DNA from: an uncultured Acidimicrobiales bacterium
GTDB taxonomy: Bacteria > Actinomycetota > Acidimicrobiia > Acidimicrobiales > CALAML01
Reading direction: 5' to 3'
NCBI GenBank assembly: GCA_937925845.1
Contig: CALAML010000165.1
Span: 1-37,085, forward strand
DNA: 37,085 bases
Position 1 is the stretch's first letter. Every line of letters begins with the position of its first letter. The notes under the pieces were generated by a model, which worked only from the letters and a program-made list of their open reading frames with translations, was not told where the DNA came from and did not search any database. A program made the translations under genes and the position numbers. This document shows, in pieces, positions 8,028 through 16,045 of the stretch.

Positions 8028-8795
8028 ATGTGTGGCCGCTTTGTGTCTTCGTCAAGCGTCGAAGACATCGCCGAATACTTTGGGGTTGAGTCCTACCCCG
8101 AAGAGTTGATCGAGCGCGAAGATCGCGCCCGGGCCAACTTCAACGTGGCGCCCACCACCGATGTGCTGGCGGTCTACACCGGCGACGATCAGCGTCGACT
8201 CGACCGGTTCCGCTGGGGTTTGGTGCCGCGCTGGGCCAAGGATCTCAAAATCGGCAACCGGATGATCAACGCTCGGGCCGAAACCGTCGCCACAAAGAAT
8301 GCCTTCAAGCCGGCGCTGGCTCGGCGACGCTGCATCCTGGCTGTCGACGGGTTCTATGAGTGGCAGAAGTTTGAGGGCTCCAAAGTAAAGCAGCCGATGT
8401 TTATCTACCCGCCCGACGACAAGATGTTTGCCTTCGCCGGATTGTGGGAAACCTGGAAGGTCCCACCGCCGGAGCCCGAAGCGGGCACCGAAGGTGCTGT
8501 TGATGAGGCTGCCGTTGATGAGGCTGAGCCGCAGCTGCTGTTTTCCTGCACCATCATCACCACCTCGGCCAACAACACGATGGCGCCGGTGCACGATCGG
8601 ATGCCGGTGCTGCTGGGTGCCGATGATTGGGATCGCTGGCTTGACCCGGACAACCGCGACATCGATGCCCTCACCCCGCTACTGGTGCCCGCACCCGACG
8701 ACGCGGTGGTGATGCATCCGGTCAGCACCGAGGTAAACAACGCTAGAAACCGCGGTGCCCACTTGATTGAGCGGGCTGAACCGGTGGCCCGGTGA
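8028..8795 (+). CDS. SRAP-domain abasic-site processing protein (YedK/HMCES family)
   Basis: A 255-residue protein that begins MCGRF. After Met removal, Cys2 becomes the N-terminal catalytic residue, which forms a thiazolidine crosslink with abasic sites in single-stranded DNA and so protects them from strand cleavage. Other family residues are visible: N81 in RMINARAET, E111 in GFYEWQ and H189 in HDRMPVLL. The requirement for Cys2 fixes the start at ATG 8028, although the frame is open from GTG 7944. An Ala/Glu/Pro-rich insert at about residues 146-168, with a short DNA direct repeat (VDEA twice), lies between two conserved strands. The gene overlaps the next one by four bases (GTGA), but the two functions look unrelated. 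Confidence 0.92.
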   Translation: MCGRFVSSSSVEDIAEYFGVESYPEELIEREDRARANFNVAPTTDVLAVYTGDDQRRLDRFRWGLVPRWAKDLKIGNRMINARAETVATKNAFKPALARRRCILAVDGFYEWQKFEGSKVKQPMFIYPPDDKMFAFAGLWETWKVPPPEPEAGTEGAVDEAAVDEAEPQLLFSCTIITTSANNTMAPVHDRMPVLLGADDWDRWLDPDNRDIDALTPLLVPAPDDAVVMHPVSTEVNNARNRGAHLIERAEPVAR

Positions 8796-10423
8796 GCACC
8801 CCGACCGTCACCCCGCGCCGCAAAGCGACCGACGAAGCTGAAGCCGTTCCTCCGCTGATCGACATCGAAAGCTTGCGGCGATCGATCAGTGCCCGCTATC
8901 TCCGGTGGCAGGGCAAGTTCGATACCGACGTCGCCGATCGGTGGGTGCCGTGGGTGGCGTGGGCTCTTCTCTTTGGGGTGCTGGTGGCGTTGGCCTTCGC
9001 CCGTCACGAAGCTCTCGATTCGGGGGCCACCCTCGCCGAGTATCTCCAGGCCTCTTGGCTGTTGCGACGGGGTCAGCCTCCGGTACTCACCGTTTCTGAA
9101 ACCCACCTTTTGGGGGTGCAACTGTCGTGGGTGATGTACCCGGTAGCCCAACTAACCCGGATTGCCTCTCCGTGGGCGGTGCTGTTGACGCTGCAGAGCC
9201 TGGCGCTGTCGGCGGGAGTGGTGCCGCTGTGGCGATTGAGTCGTGAAGAGGCCCGACTCCGGGCCGGTGGCGCCCTCGCCCTGGTCGGCGCCTACGCGCT
9301 GTTCCCCGCGGTCCACAACCTGAACCTGGCCGACTTCCATCCCGAAGCTCTGGCCGTCCCGTTCCTGCTGGCCTGCTTCCGGTACGGCTTCGCCGAGCGA
9401 TGGGTTCCCTTTGGTATCTGTGCCGCCATCGCGGTTTCCTGTCGGGCCGATCTGGGTCTGGCGGTGGCCGGCATCGGCGTGGTGATCGCCCTCGAGAAGA
9501 ATCGCAAGGCCGGTGGCATCGCCATCATGGCCGGCATCAGCTACACCCTGCTTGCCGTCTTTTTTATTCAGCCCCATTACACCTTCGGTTCCAACGTGCA
9601 TATCGAGGCCTTTGGGGTGTTCGGAGACACTCCCTTTGCCGTACTGCGGGGGATGATCACCAACCCGCTGCTTGTGATCCGAGAGCTGTTCCGTGAAGGC
9701 AACTTCCAATCGCTGGTGGTGCTGCTGGCCCCGGTGGCCTTCCTGCCCATCATCGCGCCCCGTTATCTGTTGCCCTTGGCGCCGCTTCAGGCCCTGTATC
9801 TGATCGCCGACGTGGGCGAGGCCGAAACCGCTCAACAGTTTGTGCCCGGCATCGCTTTTGTCTTTGTTGCCGCCGGGTCGGTGCTAGCCAAGACCGGACG
9901 CAGCGGTGTGACCCGAATCATGGTCGACCGCCGGGTGTTGGGTGCCGTGCTTCTGGCCGCCTTCGTGTTCTTCATCCGTGATTCCGCGAGTTCGCCCTAT
10001 CGCGATCCGTGGGCCTGGGAACGCGATGACCTTGATGAGCAGCGGGCTGACGTGGTGGTCAACATCGACACGGTCATTCCTCTACAGGGAGAAGAGAGCC
10101 GGCCGTTGAGTGAACGGGAACGATCGGTGATGGCCAGCGAGAGTCTCCTGGCCGAGTTGGGCGAACGCGACTTTGTGTACCGCATCCGCACCACTGGAGA
10201 TCCGGCCACCGAGTTGTTGTTGCCGTCACCGGCGCCCGCGTGGCTGGCGATCGACATCGCCGATTTTGAGAACCCGACACGCGATCAGACGCGGTGGGCC
10301 AACAGCCTCGAGCAGCGGGTGTTCGAAGACCTCGATGGCACCCGGCTCCAGTATCGGCGACAGCGAACCGGTGCCATCGACCTCTATGAGCTGATCGAAG
10401 CGCCTCCCGAAGAAAACAGCTGA
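8792..10423 (+). CDS. DUF2079 family polytopic membrane protein
   Basis: A 543-residue membrane protein. Its first helix begins near residue 48, and roughly nine to ten hydrophobic segments follow up to about residue 395. A soluble C-terminal domain of about 140 residues comes after. The segment LADFHPEALAVPFLLA matches the conserved D-x-H-P-E of DUF2079, a family common in Actinobacteria and Cyanobacteria and structurally related to GT-C glycosyltransferases and mannosyltransferases. Its substrate is unknown. The GTG start at 8792 overlaps the SRAP stop in a GTGA junction, which predicts translational coupling. No paralogue or glycan gene adjoins it. Confidence 0.8.
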   Translation: MSTPTVTPRRKATDEAEAVPPLIDIESLRRSISARYLRWQGKFDTDVADRWVPWVAWALLFGVLVALAFARHEALDSGATLAEYLQASWLLRRGQPPVLTVSETHLLGVQLSWVMYPVAQLTRIASPWAVLLTLQSLALSAGVVPLWRLSREEARLRAGGALALVGAYALFPAVHNLNLADFHPEALAVPFLLACFRYGFAERWVPFGICAAIAVSCRADLGLAVAGIGVVIALEKNRKAGGIAIMAGISYTLLAVFFIQPHYTFGSNVHIEAFGVFGDTPFAVLRGMITNPLLVIRELFREGNFQSLVVLLAPVAFLPIIAPRYLLPLAPLQALYLIADVGEAETAQQFVPGIAFVFVAAGSVLAKTGRSGVTRIMVDRRVLGAVLLAAFVFFIRDSASSPYRDPWAWERDDLDEQRADVVVNIDTVIPLQGEESRPLSERERSVMASESLLAELGERDFVYRIRTTGDPATELLLPSPAPAWLAIDIADFENPTRDQTRWANSLEQRVFEDLDGTRLQYRRQRTGAIDLYELIEAPPEENS

Positions 10424-10472
10424 CTGGATTCGGGCCTGTTCTGTTCGGGGCTGTTCTACGCAGGAAGTGTTA

Positions 10473-10895
10473 CTAGGCGCTGACTCCGCTGGCGCCCTGG
10501 TTGGTGAGGGCCTGGCGGATCGCGCCAGCCGCGGCATCCATGTCCTCGGCGTCCGGATCAGCCGCGGCGTTGGCAAAGTCGAGGTCGTGCACGCCATTCA
10601 TCGGCACGAGATGTAGGTGGGTGTGCGGCACCTCCAGCCCGGCGATCATCAGCCCGATCCGGGCGGGGGAGAAGGCTTCCATCTGAGCCTTGCCGATCTG
10701 CTGAGCGACGCGGTTGAGGTGGGCGACGGTGTCGGGATCAAGGTCGAGCCAGTGATCCACCTCAGCTACCGGGACCACCAGGGTGTGGCCGGTTTGCATC
10801 GGGTTGATCGACAGGAATGCCACGGCGATTTCATCCCGCCAGACGAATCGGCCAGGAAGCTCGCCGTTGATGATTCGGGTGAATATGGTTGCCAT
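10473..10895 (-). CDS. HIT-family nucleotide hydrolase or transferase
   Basis: A 140-residue protein starting MATIFTRIINGELPG, the standard start of bacterial HIT (HinT-like) proteins. The histidine triad is H91-T-H93-L-H95-LVP, where the middle His becomes the nucleotidyl intermediate. HinT proteins hydrolyse AMP-lysine and aminoacyl-AMP type substrates, and others act on dinucleoside polyphosphates; the exact substrate is not readable here. The frame is open far upstream, but ATG 10895 is preceded by AAGAAGGA, a good Shine-Dalgarno eight bases away. The divergent pgsA start is only 25 bases away. The C-terminal 35 residues are acidic and Ala-rich. Confidence 0.92.
   Translation of the reverse strand: MATIFTRIINGELPGRFVWRDEIAVAFLSINPMQTGHTLVVPVAEVDHWLDLDPDTVAHLNRVAQQIGKAQMEAFSPARIGLMIAGLEVPHTHLHLVPMNGVHDLDFANAAADPDAEDMDAAAGAIRQALTNQGASGVSA
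10884..10889 (+). promoter_or_regulatory. -10 box TATGGT inside the 5' end of the HIT gene, for pgsA
   Basis: Transcription would start near 10896 and give a leader of about 25 bases carrying GGGGAG ahead of ATG 10921. The box lies within the first four codons of the divergent HIT gene. Confidence 0.35.
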
Positions 10896-10920
10896 CAGGG
10901 ATCCTTCTTTGGGGAGTGCG

Positions 10921-11601
10921 ATGAGCGAGAACGAAGCGGCGAGGTCCGAAGACGCCGTTGCTGGTGCCTCCGACATCCAACACGATGACATAGCTGCTGA
11001 GGACATAGCTGCCGAGGACGAGTACGACGCCGGTTTGTGGACGGTACCGAACCTGATCACCATCGTGCGCATCGCCGCGCTGCCGGTGTTTGTCTGGCTG
11101 CTGTTCAGCCGGGAGAATCGAGCGGCGGCGGCATACACATTGGCGGCGATCGGTGGGACCGACTGGGTCGACGGGTGGGCCGCTCGTAAGTACAACCAGG
11201 TGTCGAACGTGGGCAAGATCCTCGACCCGGTCGCGGATCGTCTGGTGCTCTTTGTTGGAATCATCTGTGTGTTGATCGATGGTTCGGCGCCGCTGTGGGT
11301 ATCGGTGTTGGTGTTCGCCCGGGAGATTCTGATCTCGGTGGCGGTGGTTGGGGTCGCCGCTCTCGGCGGTGCTCGGACCGACGTCACCTGGGTGGGCAAA
11401 GCCGGCACTTTTGGCAACCTGGTGGCGTTCCCGATGTTTCTCGGCGGCAACAGCACGCTGTCGTACGCGCCGGTGCTTACCGTGCTGGCCTGGTGTGCGG
11501 TGATTCCCGGGTTGATTCTGAGCTACTACGCAGGCTGGAGTTACGTCCCGCTGGCCCGCGAGGCGCTCCAGCGCGGGCGCTCCGGACGCGATGAGGCCTA
11601 A
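10921..11601 (+). CDS. pgsA: CDP-alcohol phosphatidyltransferase, probably phosphatidylglycerophosphate synthase
   Basis: A 226-residue membrane enzyme. The CDP-alcohol phosphotransferase signature is complete: D81-x2-D84-G85-x2-A88-R89-x8-G98-x3-D102-x3-D106. The NLITIVRI start of the first helix and the REILIS motif are typical of PgsA, which makes phosphatidylglycerophosphate from CDP-diacylglycerol and glycerol-3-phosphate. The first 38 residues are an acidic cytoplasmic extension with a short duplication (IAAED twice). GGGGAG lies five bases before ATG 10921. In Mycobacterium tuberculosis a pgsA gene lies a few genes upstream of gcvH-garA, and the same proximity is seen here. Phosphatidylinositol phosphate synthase is the main alternative. 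Confidence 0.85.
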   Translation: MSENEAARSEDAVAGASDIQHDDIAAEDIAAEDEYDAGLWTVPNLITIVRIAALPVFVWLLFSRENRAAAAYTLAAIGGTDWVDGWAARKYNQVSNVGKILDPVADRLVLFVGIICVLIDGSAPLWVSVLVFAREILISVAVVGVAALGGARTDVTWVGKAGTFGNLVAFPMFLGGNSTLSYAPVLTVLAWCAVIPGLILSYYAGWSYVPLAREALQRGRSGRDEA

Positions 11602-11722
11602 CAATCAGCGCAACGGCTCCGCAAAGTGAGCGAATTGGGCTGGTTGCGACTCTCCGTGGCGGCTGGTTTGAGCGGTTGAGAGCTCCCAAATTTCCCCATT
11701 CGAACCGGGGCTGTCGATCTTG

Positions 11723-11728
11723 TACGGT
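11723..11728 (+). promoter_or_regulatory. -10 box TACGGT for gcvH
   Basis: The box ends six bases before GTG 11735. TTCGAA at 11699-11704 is a possible -35 with an 18-base spacer. No riboswitch-like leader fits in front of gcvH. Confidence 0.5.
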
Positions 11729-11734
11729 GAGCCC

Positions 11735-12115
11735 GTGAACATTCCTGAAGAACTGCGATACTCCTCAGATCACGAGTGGATCCGGATCGAGGGCACCCGC
11801 GCCACGATTGGCATCACCGACTACGCCCAGGATGCGTTGGGCGATGTTGTCTATGTGGATCTGCCAGGTGTCGGTGCCGAAGTCATCACCGGAGAATCCT
11901 TCGGCGAAGTTGAGTCGACCAAGTCGGTGTCGGATCTGTTTTCGCCGACCGACGGCACCGTGGCGGAGGTCAACAACGATCTTGAAGACAACCCCGAGGT
12001 GCTCAACAGCGACCCGTACGGCCAGGGATGGATCATCGTTATTGAGGTGGCTGACTCGTTAGCCCTCGATGGCCTACTCGACGCAGAGGGCTACCAGGCC
12101 CTGATCGAGGAATAG
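11735..12115 (+). CDS. gcvH: Glycine cleavage system H protein
   Basis: A 126-residue lipoyl carrier protein that shuttles the aminomethyl group of glycine between the P and T proteins. The lipoylation site is K63 in GEVESTKSVSDLF, the family's usual E-S-x-K-S/A-x-S-D context. The N-terminus PEELRYSSDHEW and the region GDVVYVDLPGVG are also diagnostic. Length is normal. A TTG at 11720 would add five residues, but GTG 11735 matches both the family start and the -10 box. The gene leads an apparent operon with the FHA gene nine bases downstream. Its partner genes gcvT and gcvP are 4-8 kb away on the other strand. Confidence 0.95.
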   Translation: MNIPEELRYSSDHEWIRIEGTRATIGITDYAQDALGDVVYVDLPGVGAEVITGESFGEVESTKSVSDLFSPTDGTVAEVNNDLEDNPEVLNSDPYGQGWIIVIEVADSLALDGLLDAEGYQALIEE

Positions 12116-12124
12116 GAGAAAAGC

Positions 12125-12664
12125 GTGTCGGCCTGTGGAGCTTGTGGCCACAACAACGATGAGGCGGCGAACTTCTGCTCGGCGTGTGGCCACGCGCTGC
12201 ACGGCGACGAAACCGCGGGACACGAGGACGAGACCACTCTGGCCTACGCCATCCCCGATGAGGTTCGCGCTCCCGACCCGAGCCGTCCGGCTTCAGAAGC
12301 GGTCGGCGGAGGCGACGGTTCCGGCGGTGCTGAACGGAGTGAGTACGGCGTACTTGAGGTGATGACCGGCGCCAAAAAGGGGTCGCGCTTTGCCCTGTCG
12401 GAGCAGACCACCAGCGCCGGTCGCCATCCGGAATCACTGATCTTTCTTGATGATGTGACCGTGTCACGTCGTCATGCGGTAGTCGAGCGGTTGAACAACG
12501 ATGCCAACGACTACGTGGTTCGCGATGCGGGCTCACTCAACGGTACGTATCTCAACCGTGAACGGGTTGAGGAGGCGGTCCTGAGCCACGGCGACGAGGT
12601 GCAGGTGGGCAAGTTCAAGCTGTTGTTCATCGCTCCCGGCCGAGGCCCGGAGACCGATGGCTGA
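12125..12664 (+). CDS. garA: GarA/OdhI-like FHA protein with N-terminal zinc ribbon
   Basis: A 179-residue protein. Residues 1-25 are a zinc ribbon (C4-x2-C7, C18-x2-C21). Residues 36-38 are the E-T-T of an ETT motif. Residues about 75-170 are a forkhead-associated domain with the phosphothreonine-binding residues G99-R100, S114-R115-R116-H117 and N139-G140-T. GarA and OdhI are switched by Ser/Thr kinases: phosphorylation in an N-terminal ETT(S) motif makes the tail fold back on the FHA domain, releasing 2-oxoglutarate dehydrogenase and glutamate enzymes from inhibition. The ETT here and the gcvH-garA-ftsR gene order support orthology. The zinc ribbon is an addition that I do not associate with mycobacterial GarA. 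AGGAG lies about six bases before GTG 12125. Confidence 0.85.
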   Translation: MSACGACGHNNDEAANFCSACGHALHGDETAGHEDETTLAYAIPDEVRAPDPSRPASEAVGGGDGSGGAERSEYGVLEVMTGAKKGSRFALSEQTTSAGRHPESLIFLDDVTVSRRHAVVERLNNDANDYVVRDAGSLNGTYLNRERVEEAVLSHGDEVQVGKFKLLFIAPGRGPETDG

Positions 12665-14717
12665 CCACCGGTCGATCGACGAAGTTCTTGACGCACTGCA
12701 TCAGGAGTTTCCCGATGTCACCGTCTCGAAGATCCGCTTTCTGGAGAGTCAGGGTCTGCTGAGCCCGGCCCGGACATCGTCGGGTAATCGTCGTTTTGGC
12801 GACGCCGACGTGGGTCGGCTGCGATGGATCCTCACCCATCAGCGAGATACTCCCGACACGCTTGCCGAGATCAAGGCCCGATTGGATTCTGATGCCGGGC
12901 CGTCCGACTCGGAGCTCGCAGCCTCGTGGTCCGCCGCCTCGCCCGCTCGAGATCTCGGTGGGGAGTTTGTGAGCGAGGAGCTCCGCGGCCTGAACTTTGA
13001 CGACCTCGACGACGACGAAGACGTGGTGGTGGTGTTCGAGGCCGAGGCCGAGGAAGACACCGGTGCCCATCCGTTGGTTCGAGTAACCACACCGACTGAG
13101 GTCGTGGAGAAGGCAGGGACTGTCGACCCTGCTCCGCCCATCTCTGCGCCGACCCCGGTAGCTCAACAGGCTGGACCAGAAGAAGAAACATCCGTGGCGG
13201 AGACGAAAGAACAGAAGGGTTCGTCCATGGCCAGTGGCCCGCAAGCATCGTCCAAGGCAGCTACATCCAAGCCAGCGACGTCCAAGCCAGCGGAGTCCGC
13301 CGGCGGGACCCCTGCGTCTCGCTCCGCTCCACGTAAAGAGCAGAAAAAGGGGTCGGACTCGTCGCCGGCGGCCGACCAGGGTTCTACAGGCAAGGGCGAT
13401 GGAGAGAAGGGCTCTGGTGACATGGGCTCTGGAGGCAGGGCCTCTGGAGACAGGGCTGCCGCCAGCAAGTCGTCGCGCCAGAACGCAGAGCTGACCCTGC
13501 CGAAGCCGCGGGGTAACGCTCGGCAGCGGCGCAAGGCGGCGCGTAAAGCCCGCTTCGAACGCGAGGCGGCCGAAGCCAAAGCGGCAGAGGTAGCCAAAAA
13601 GGCGGAACAGACCGGTCAAGACAAGGCCGCTCAAGAGACAGCCGGTCAAGACACGGCCGGAATGGCGCCACCGGACGGTGCTGGAAAACCTGCCGGAGCT
13701 AGGGCTGGAGACAAGGCCTCTGAATCCGCTGATTCGGATGCGCCCAAGGAGTCGAAGGTGGTCAAGGGGGCCCGGGTCGAGTCCAAGGTGCCTGCGGCCG
13801 CCGAGGCTGGGTCCAAGGGGTCGAAGGCCGAGTCCAAGGCTCCGCCGAGCAAGGCGAGGGAGTCTGTGGCCGAGTCGACAAACCCCAAGGATGAGCCGAA
13901 GGTGCCCGAGGAGACCGGTGCTCGCAACGGCGACGCTGGTGATGCGAATGGCGCTACTGACGAAGCAAGCAACAAACCCAAATCAGCTGGACCGGAGGTC
14001 GAGCCGGATGAGGCCGAAGCTCGGCCGGTGCCAGCGAACAGGGCCGCGTCGGCCAAGCGTGGGGGTGCTCCAAAGCCAGGCGCAAGCTCCGACCGCGTTC
14101 GTCCGGGCACTCAGGGCGATAGTGTGATCGATCTGCGGGAAGAGGCGACGGAGGCGGGTTCCAGTGGGCGACAACAACAAGACTCAGGTCCGAAGCGGCC
14201 GGTTCCGGCTGGGGCGGCCGCAGTGAGCCCGGCCAGCGATAGCCAGGGCCGACCGGTACTCGAAGTGGTGGAGTCACCACGGGCCACGGTGCCGGCATTG
14301 CCGGACTTTGCCATGAACGACTTCGATATCTCGCCAACGTCGGTCAGCCTGACCCGTGACGAGTTGATGGTGGCGGCCCAGCTCACCGAGGCTCAGGTGG
14401 CCGATCTCGAAAAGTTCGGCATGATCTCGGGCCGTTCGGTCGGCGCGACGGTGTTTTATGACGACGATGCCCTCACCATCGCCCGGGTGGCCGCCCGGTT
14501 TGCCAGCCATGGGATTGAGGCCCGTCATCTGCGGAGCTACAAGGTGGCCGCCGAGCGCGAGGCCGGGTTGTTCGAACAGGCCGTGATGCCCCTGGTTCGC
14601 CGGCCTGATGGTGGAGAAGCGGGGCGCAACAAGCTGGCGGAACTCGGCGCCTTGGGCGAAGCGATGCGTGGTGCTTCGTTGCGGCAGGCCCTACGTCCCT
14701 ATCTGCAGAAGGACTGA
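12657..14717 (+). CDS. ftsR: FtsR-like MerR-family regulator with a very long low-complexity insert
   Basis: A 686-residue protein. Residues about 5-78 are a MerR-type winged helix with TVSKIRFLESQGLL, SGNRRFGDADVGRL and a following helix. Residues about 560-686 match the C-terminal module of Rv1828/FtsR proteins (VSLTRDELMVAAQ, FYDDDALTIARVAARFASHGIEARHLRSY stretch, AEREAGLF). Between them lie about 480 residues rich in Lys, Ala, Ser, Pro, Glu, Asp and Gly with little hydrophobic content, so this part is likely disordered. FtsR homologues in Corynebacterium and Mycobacterium are about 250 residues long, bind DNA as dimers and control ftsZ. The ATG start overlaps the FHA gene by eight bases. 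The frame stays open with normal codon bias throughout the insert, so it is not a sequencing artefact. Confidence 0.85.
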   Translation: MADHRSIDEVLDALHQEFPDVTVSKIRFLESQGLLSPARTSSGNRRFGDADVGRLRWILTHQRDTPDTLAEIKARLDSDAGPSDSELAASWSAASPARDLGGEFVSEELRGLNFDDLDDDEDVVVVFEAEAEEDTGAHPLVRVTTPTEVVEKAGTVDPAPPISAPTPVAQQAGPEEETSVAETKEQKGSSMASGPQASSKAATSKPATSKPAESAGGTPASRSAPRKEQKKGSDSSPAADQGSTGKGDGEKGSGDMGSGGRASGDRAAASKSSRQNAELTLPKPRGNARQRRKAARKARFEREAAEAKAAEVAKKAEQTGQDKAAQETAGQDTAGMAPPDGAGKPAGARAGDKASESADSDAPKESKVVKGARVESKVPAAAEAGSKGSKAESKAPPSKARESVAESTNPKDEPKVPEETGARNGDAGDANGATDEASNKPKSAGPEVEPDEAEARPVPANRAASAKRGGAPKPGASSDRVRPGTQGDSVIDLREEATEAGSSGRQQQDSGPKRPVPAGAAAVSPASDSQGRPVLEVVESPRATVPALPDFAMNDFDISPTSVSLTRDELMVAAQLTEAQVADLEKFGMISGRSVGATVFYDDDALTIARVAARFASHGIEARHLRSYKVAAEREAGLFEQAVMPLVRRPDGGEAGRNKLAELGALGEAMRGASLRQALRPYLQKD

Positions 14718-14742
14718 CTGAACCGGACCAGACATCTGCGAC

Positions 14743-14748
14743 TACAAT
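14743..14748 (+). promoter_or_regulatory. -10 box TACAAT for the DUF151 gene
   Basis: This is the best -10 match in the window, differing from TATAAT at one base, and it ends six bases before GTG 14755. It lies in the 37-base gap after the ftsR-like gene, so the DUF151 gene can be transcribed separately from the operon. Confidence 0.55.
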
Positions 14749-14754
14749 CAAGTC

Positions 14755-15246
14755 GTGGTTGAGATGGAGTTGGTTGGAGTCCGAGTTGAGGTGCCGAGCC
14801 AGACGCCTATTGTTCTGCTCCGCGAGCGGACTGGCGATCGGCGGGTGTTGCCGATCTTCATCGGAAGTGCGGAGGCGGCGTCGATCGCTCAAGCGCTCGA
14901 AGGTATGAAAACGCCCCGTCCGCTCACCCACGATCTGATGAAGAACGTGCTGGATGAGCTCTCGGTCGACCTTGAGCGGGTGGTGGTGACCCACCTCCAG
15001 GACGGCACGTTCTACGCCGAGTTGCACCTGGCGACCAACGGCAGTTCCCAGCTGGTGTCTTCCCGTCCCTCCGACGCCATCGCCCTGGCCGTTCGTGGTG
15101 AGACCCCGATCTTTGCCGAAGAGGATGTGGTGGCCGAGGCCGGCTACCTCGATGACAGCGACGACACCTCCGACGCCGATCCCGACGAGATGGTCGAGGA
15201 GTTCCGGCGCTTTATCAACGAGGTCACCCCCGACGACTTCGGCTGA
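14755..15246 (+). CDS. DUF151 bifunctional nuclease family protein
   Basis: A 163-residue protein with the DUF151/BFN core. Visible elements are the N-terminal VEMELVGVRVEV strand, RRVLPIFIGSAEAASIA, the THDLMKNVLDEL helix, and VSSRPSDAIALAVR followed by TPIFAEEDV. Members from plants have RNase and DNase activity, and the mycobacterial homologue Rv1829 lies in the same place after Rv1828, as here. The last 40 residues are acidic (DDSDDTSDADPDE) and probably an extension. GTG 14755 and ATG 14764 are both possible starts; the -10 spacing favours the GTG. The physiological role in Actinobacteria is not settled. Confidence 0.9.
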   Translation: MVEMELVGVRVEVPSQTPIVLLRERTGDRRVLPIFIGSAEAASIAQALEGMKTPRPLTHDLMKNVLDELSVDLERVVVTHLQDGTFYAELHLATNGSSQLVSSRPSDAIALAVRGETPIFAEEDVVAEAGYLDDSDDTSDADPDEMVEEFRRFINEVTPDDFG

Positions 15247-15516
15247 GCCGAGCCCTTCGCGGCGCGTGTTTGTCGAAGCGGGCGGCCTCGATCGAGGCCA
15301 GCGATCCCACAGATAGCAGCCATCTGTCATCGGAACTTTCCGGCGGTGGCCAGGCGCGCTACGTTGTGAGGACCGCCTCGAATTACGTCGATGTCACTCT
15401 CCGGGCCCGGGTCACTACTGGTGGCCGTTCAGCTCGGATGGCAGACGCGGAAGCGGTAGGAGTAGGGGTCTGGTCCATCGCTCGCGAGCGCTGACTGGAC
15501 GACGAGAGGAGATCGG
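15247..15516 (+). other. Intergenic region upstream of the second MerR gene; no gene found
   Basis: These 270 bases hold no convincing gene. Two small hairpins are visible. TTCGGC/GCCGAG spans the DUF151 stop codon. ACAGAT (15310-15315) pairs with ATCTGT (15323-15328). Either might end the upstream transcript, but neither has a T run. TACGTT at 15360-15365 is a possible -10 box for the MerR gene, which would give a leader of about 145 bases. Confidence 0.4.
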
Positions 15517-16026
15517 TTGTCCCGTCAGGAGAATCAACGTTCCGCGCCCGCGCCTGGAGAGGGCTACGGCGGGCGGCGGGCTGCCGAGATAGTCGGCATT
15601 ACCTACCGCCAGCTCGACTACTGGGCTCGCACCGGCCTCATCGTCCCGTCGCTGGCTACCGCTACCGGGTCCGGTAGCCGTCGCCGCTACAGCTATCGGG
15701 ATCTACTGGAGATGCGGGCGGTCAAGAGCCTGCTGGATGCGGGCATACGCCTGGAACTGGTCCGGGAGGTCTTTGGCTACCTCCGGGAGAATCTCCATGA
15801 AGATGTGGCCAGCGTAAACCTGGTGATCAGCGGAAAGCGTTCGGTGTTGGTGCAGACCGGTGACGAGATCATCGATTTGTTGGCCAAGGGCCAGGGCGTG
15901 CTGAACATCCTGCCGCTCGCCAGCGTTAAAGCGCAGGTGGACGCGGCAATCATCGAGCTGTATCCGGCGACCGCTTCTGATGCCGACGCCGGAGTGGCCG
16001 ACTCGGTTGCGACCGGTACGGCCTGA
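15517..16026 (+). CDS. MerR-family transcriptional regulator (Rv1830-like)
   Basis: A 169-residue protein. The MerR winged helix covers about residues 18-85, with AAEIVGITYRQLDYWARTGL, a Ser/Arg-rich wing (GSRRRYSYRDLLEM) and the helix AVKSLLDAGIRLELVREVF. The C-terminal 80 residues form a short effector or dimer module (NLVISGKRSVLVQTGDEI) without the cysteines of metal sensors. The mycobacterial homologue Rv1830 lies in the same gene cluster, just before gcvB. The start is a rare TTG at 15517 supported by GAGAGGA about seven bases upstream; no ATG or GTG fits the domain. The gene converges on gcvP with only 19 bases between the stops. Confidence 0.88.
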   Translation: MSRQENQRSAPAPGEGYGGRRAAEIVGITYRQLDYWARTGLIVPSLATATGSGSRRRYSYRDLLEMRAVKSLLDAGIRLELVREVFGYLRENLHEDVASVNLVISGKRSVLVQTGDEIIDLLAKGQGVLNILPLASVKAQVDAAIIELYPATASDADAGVADSVATGTA

Positions 16027-16045
16027 ACGCAACAGTGTCCGGGTA

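Noticed and set aside
15270-15494. A 74-codon plus-strand frame between DUF151 and MerR genes
   Set aside because: It has no recognisable motif, no promoter or Shine-Dalgarno at the right spacing, and an unlikely Arg/Ser/Val composition.
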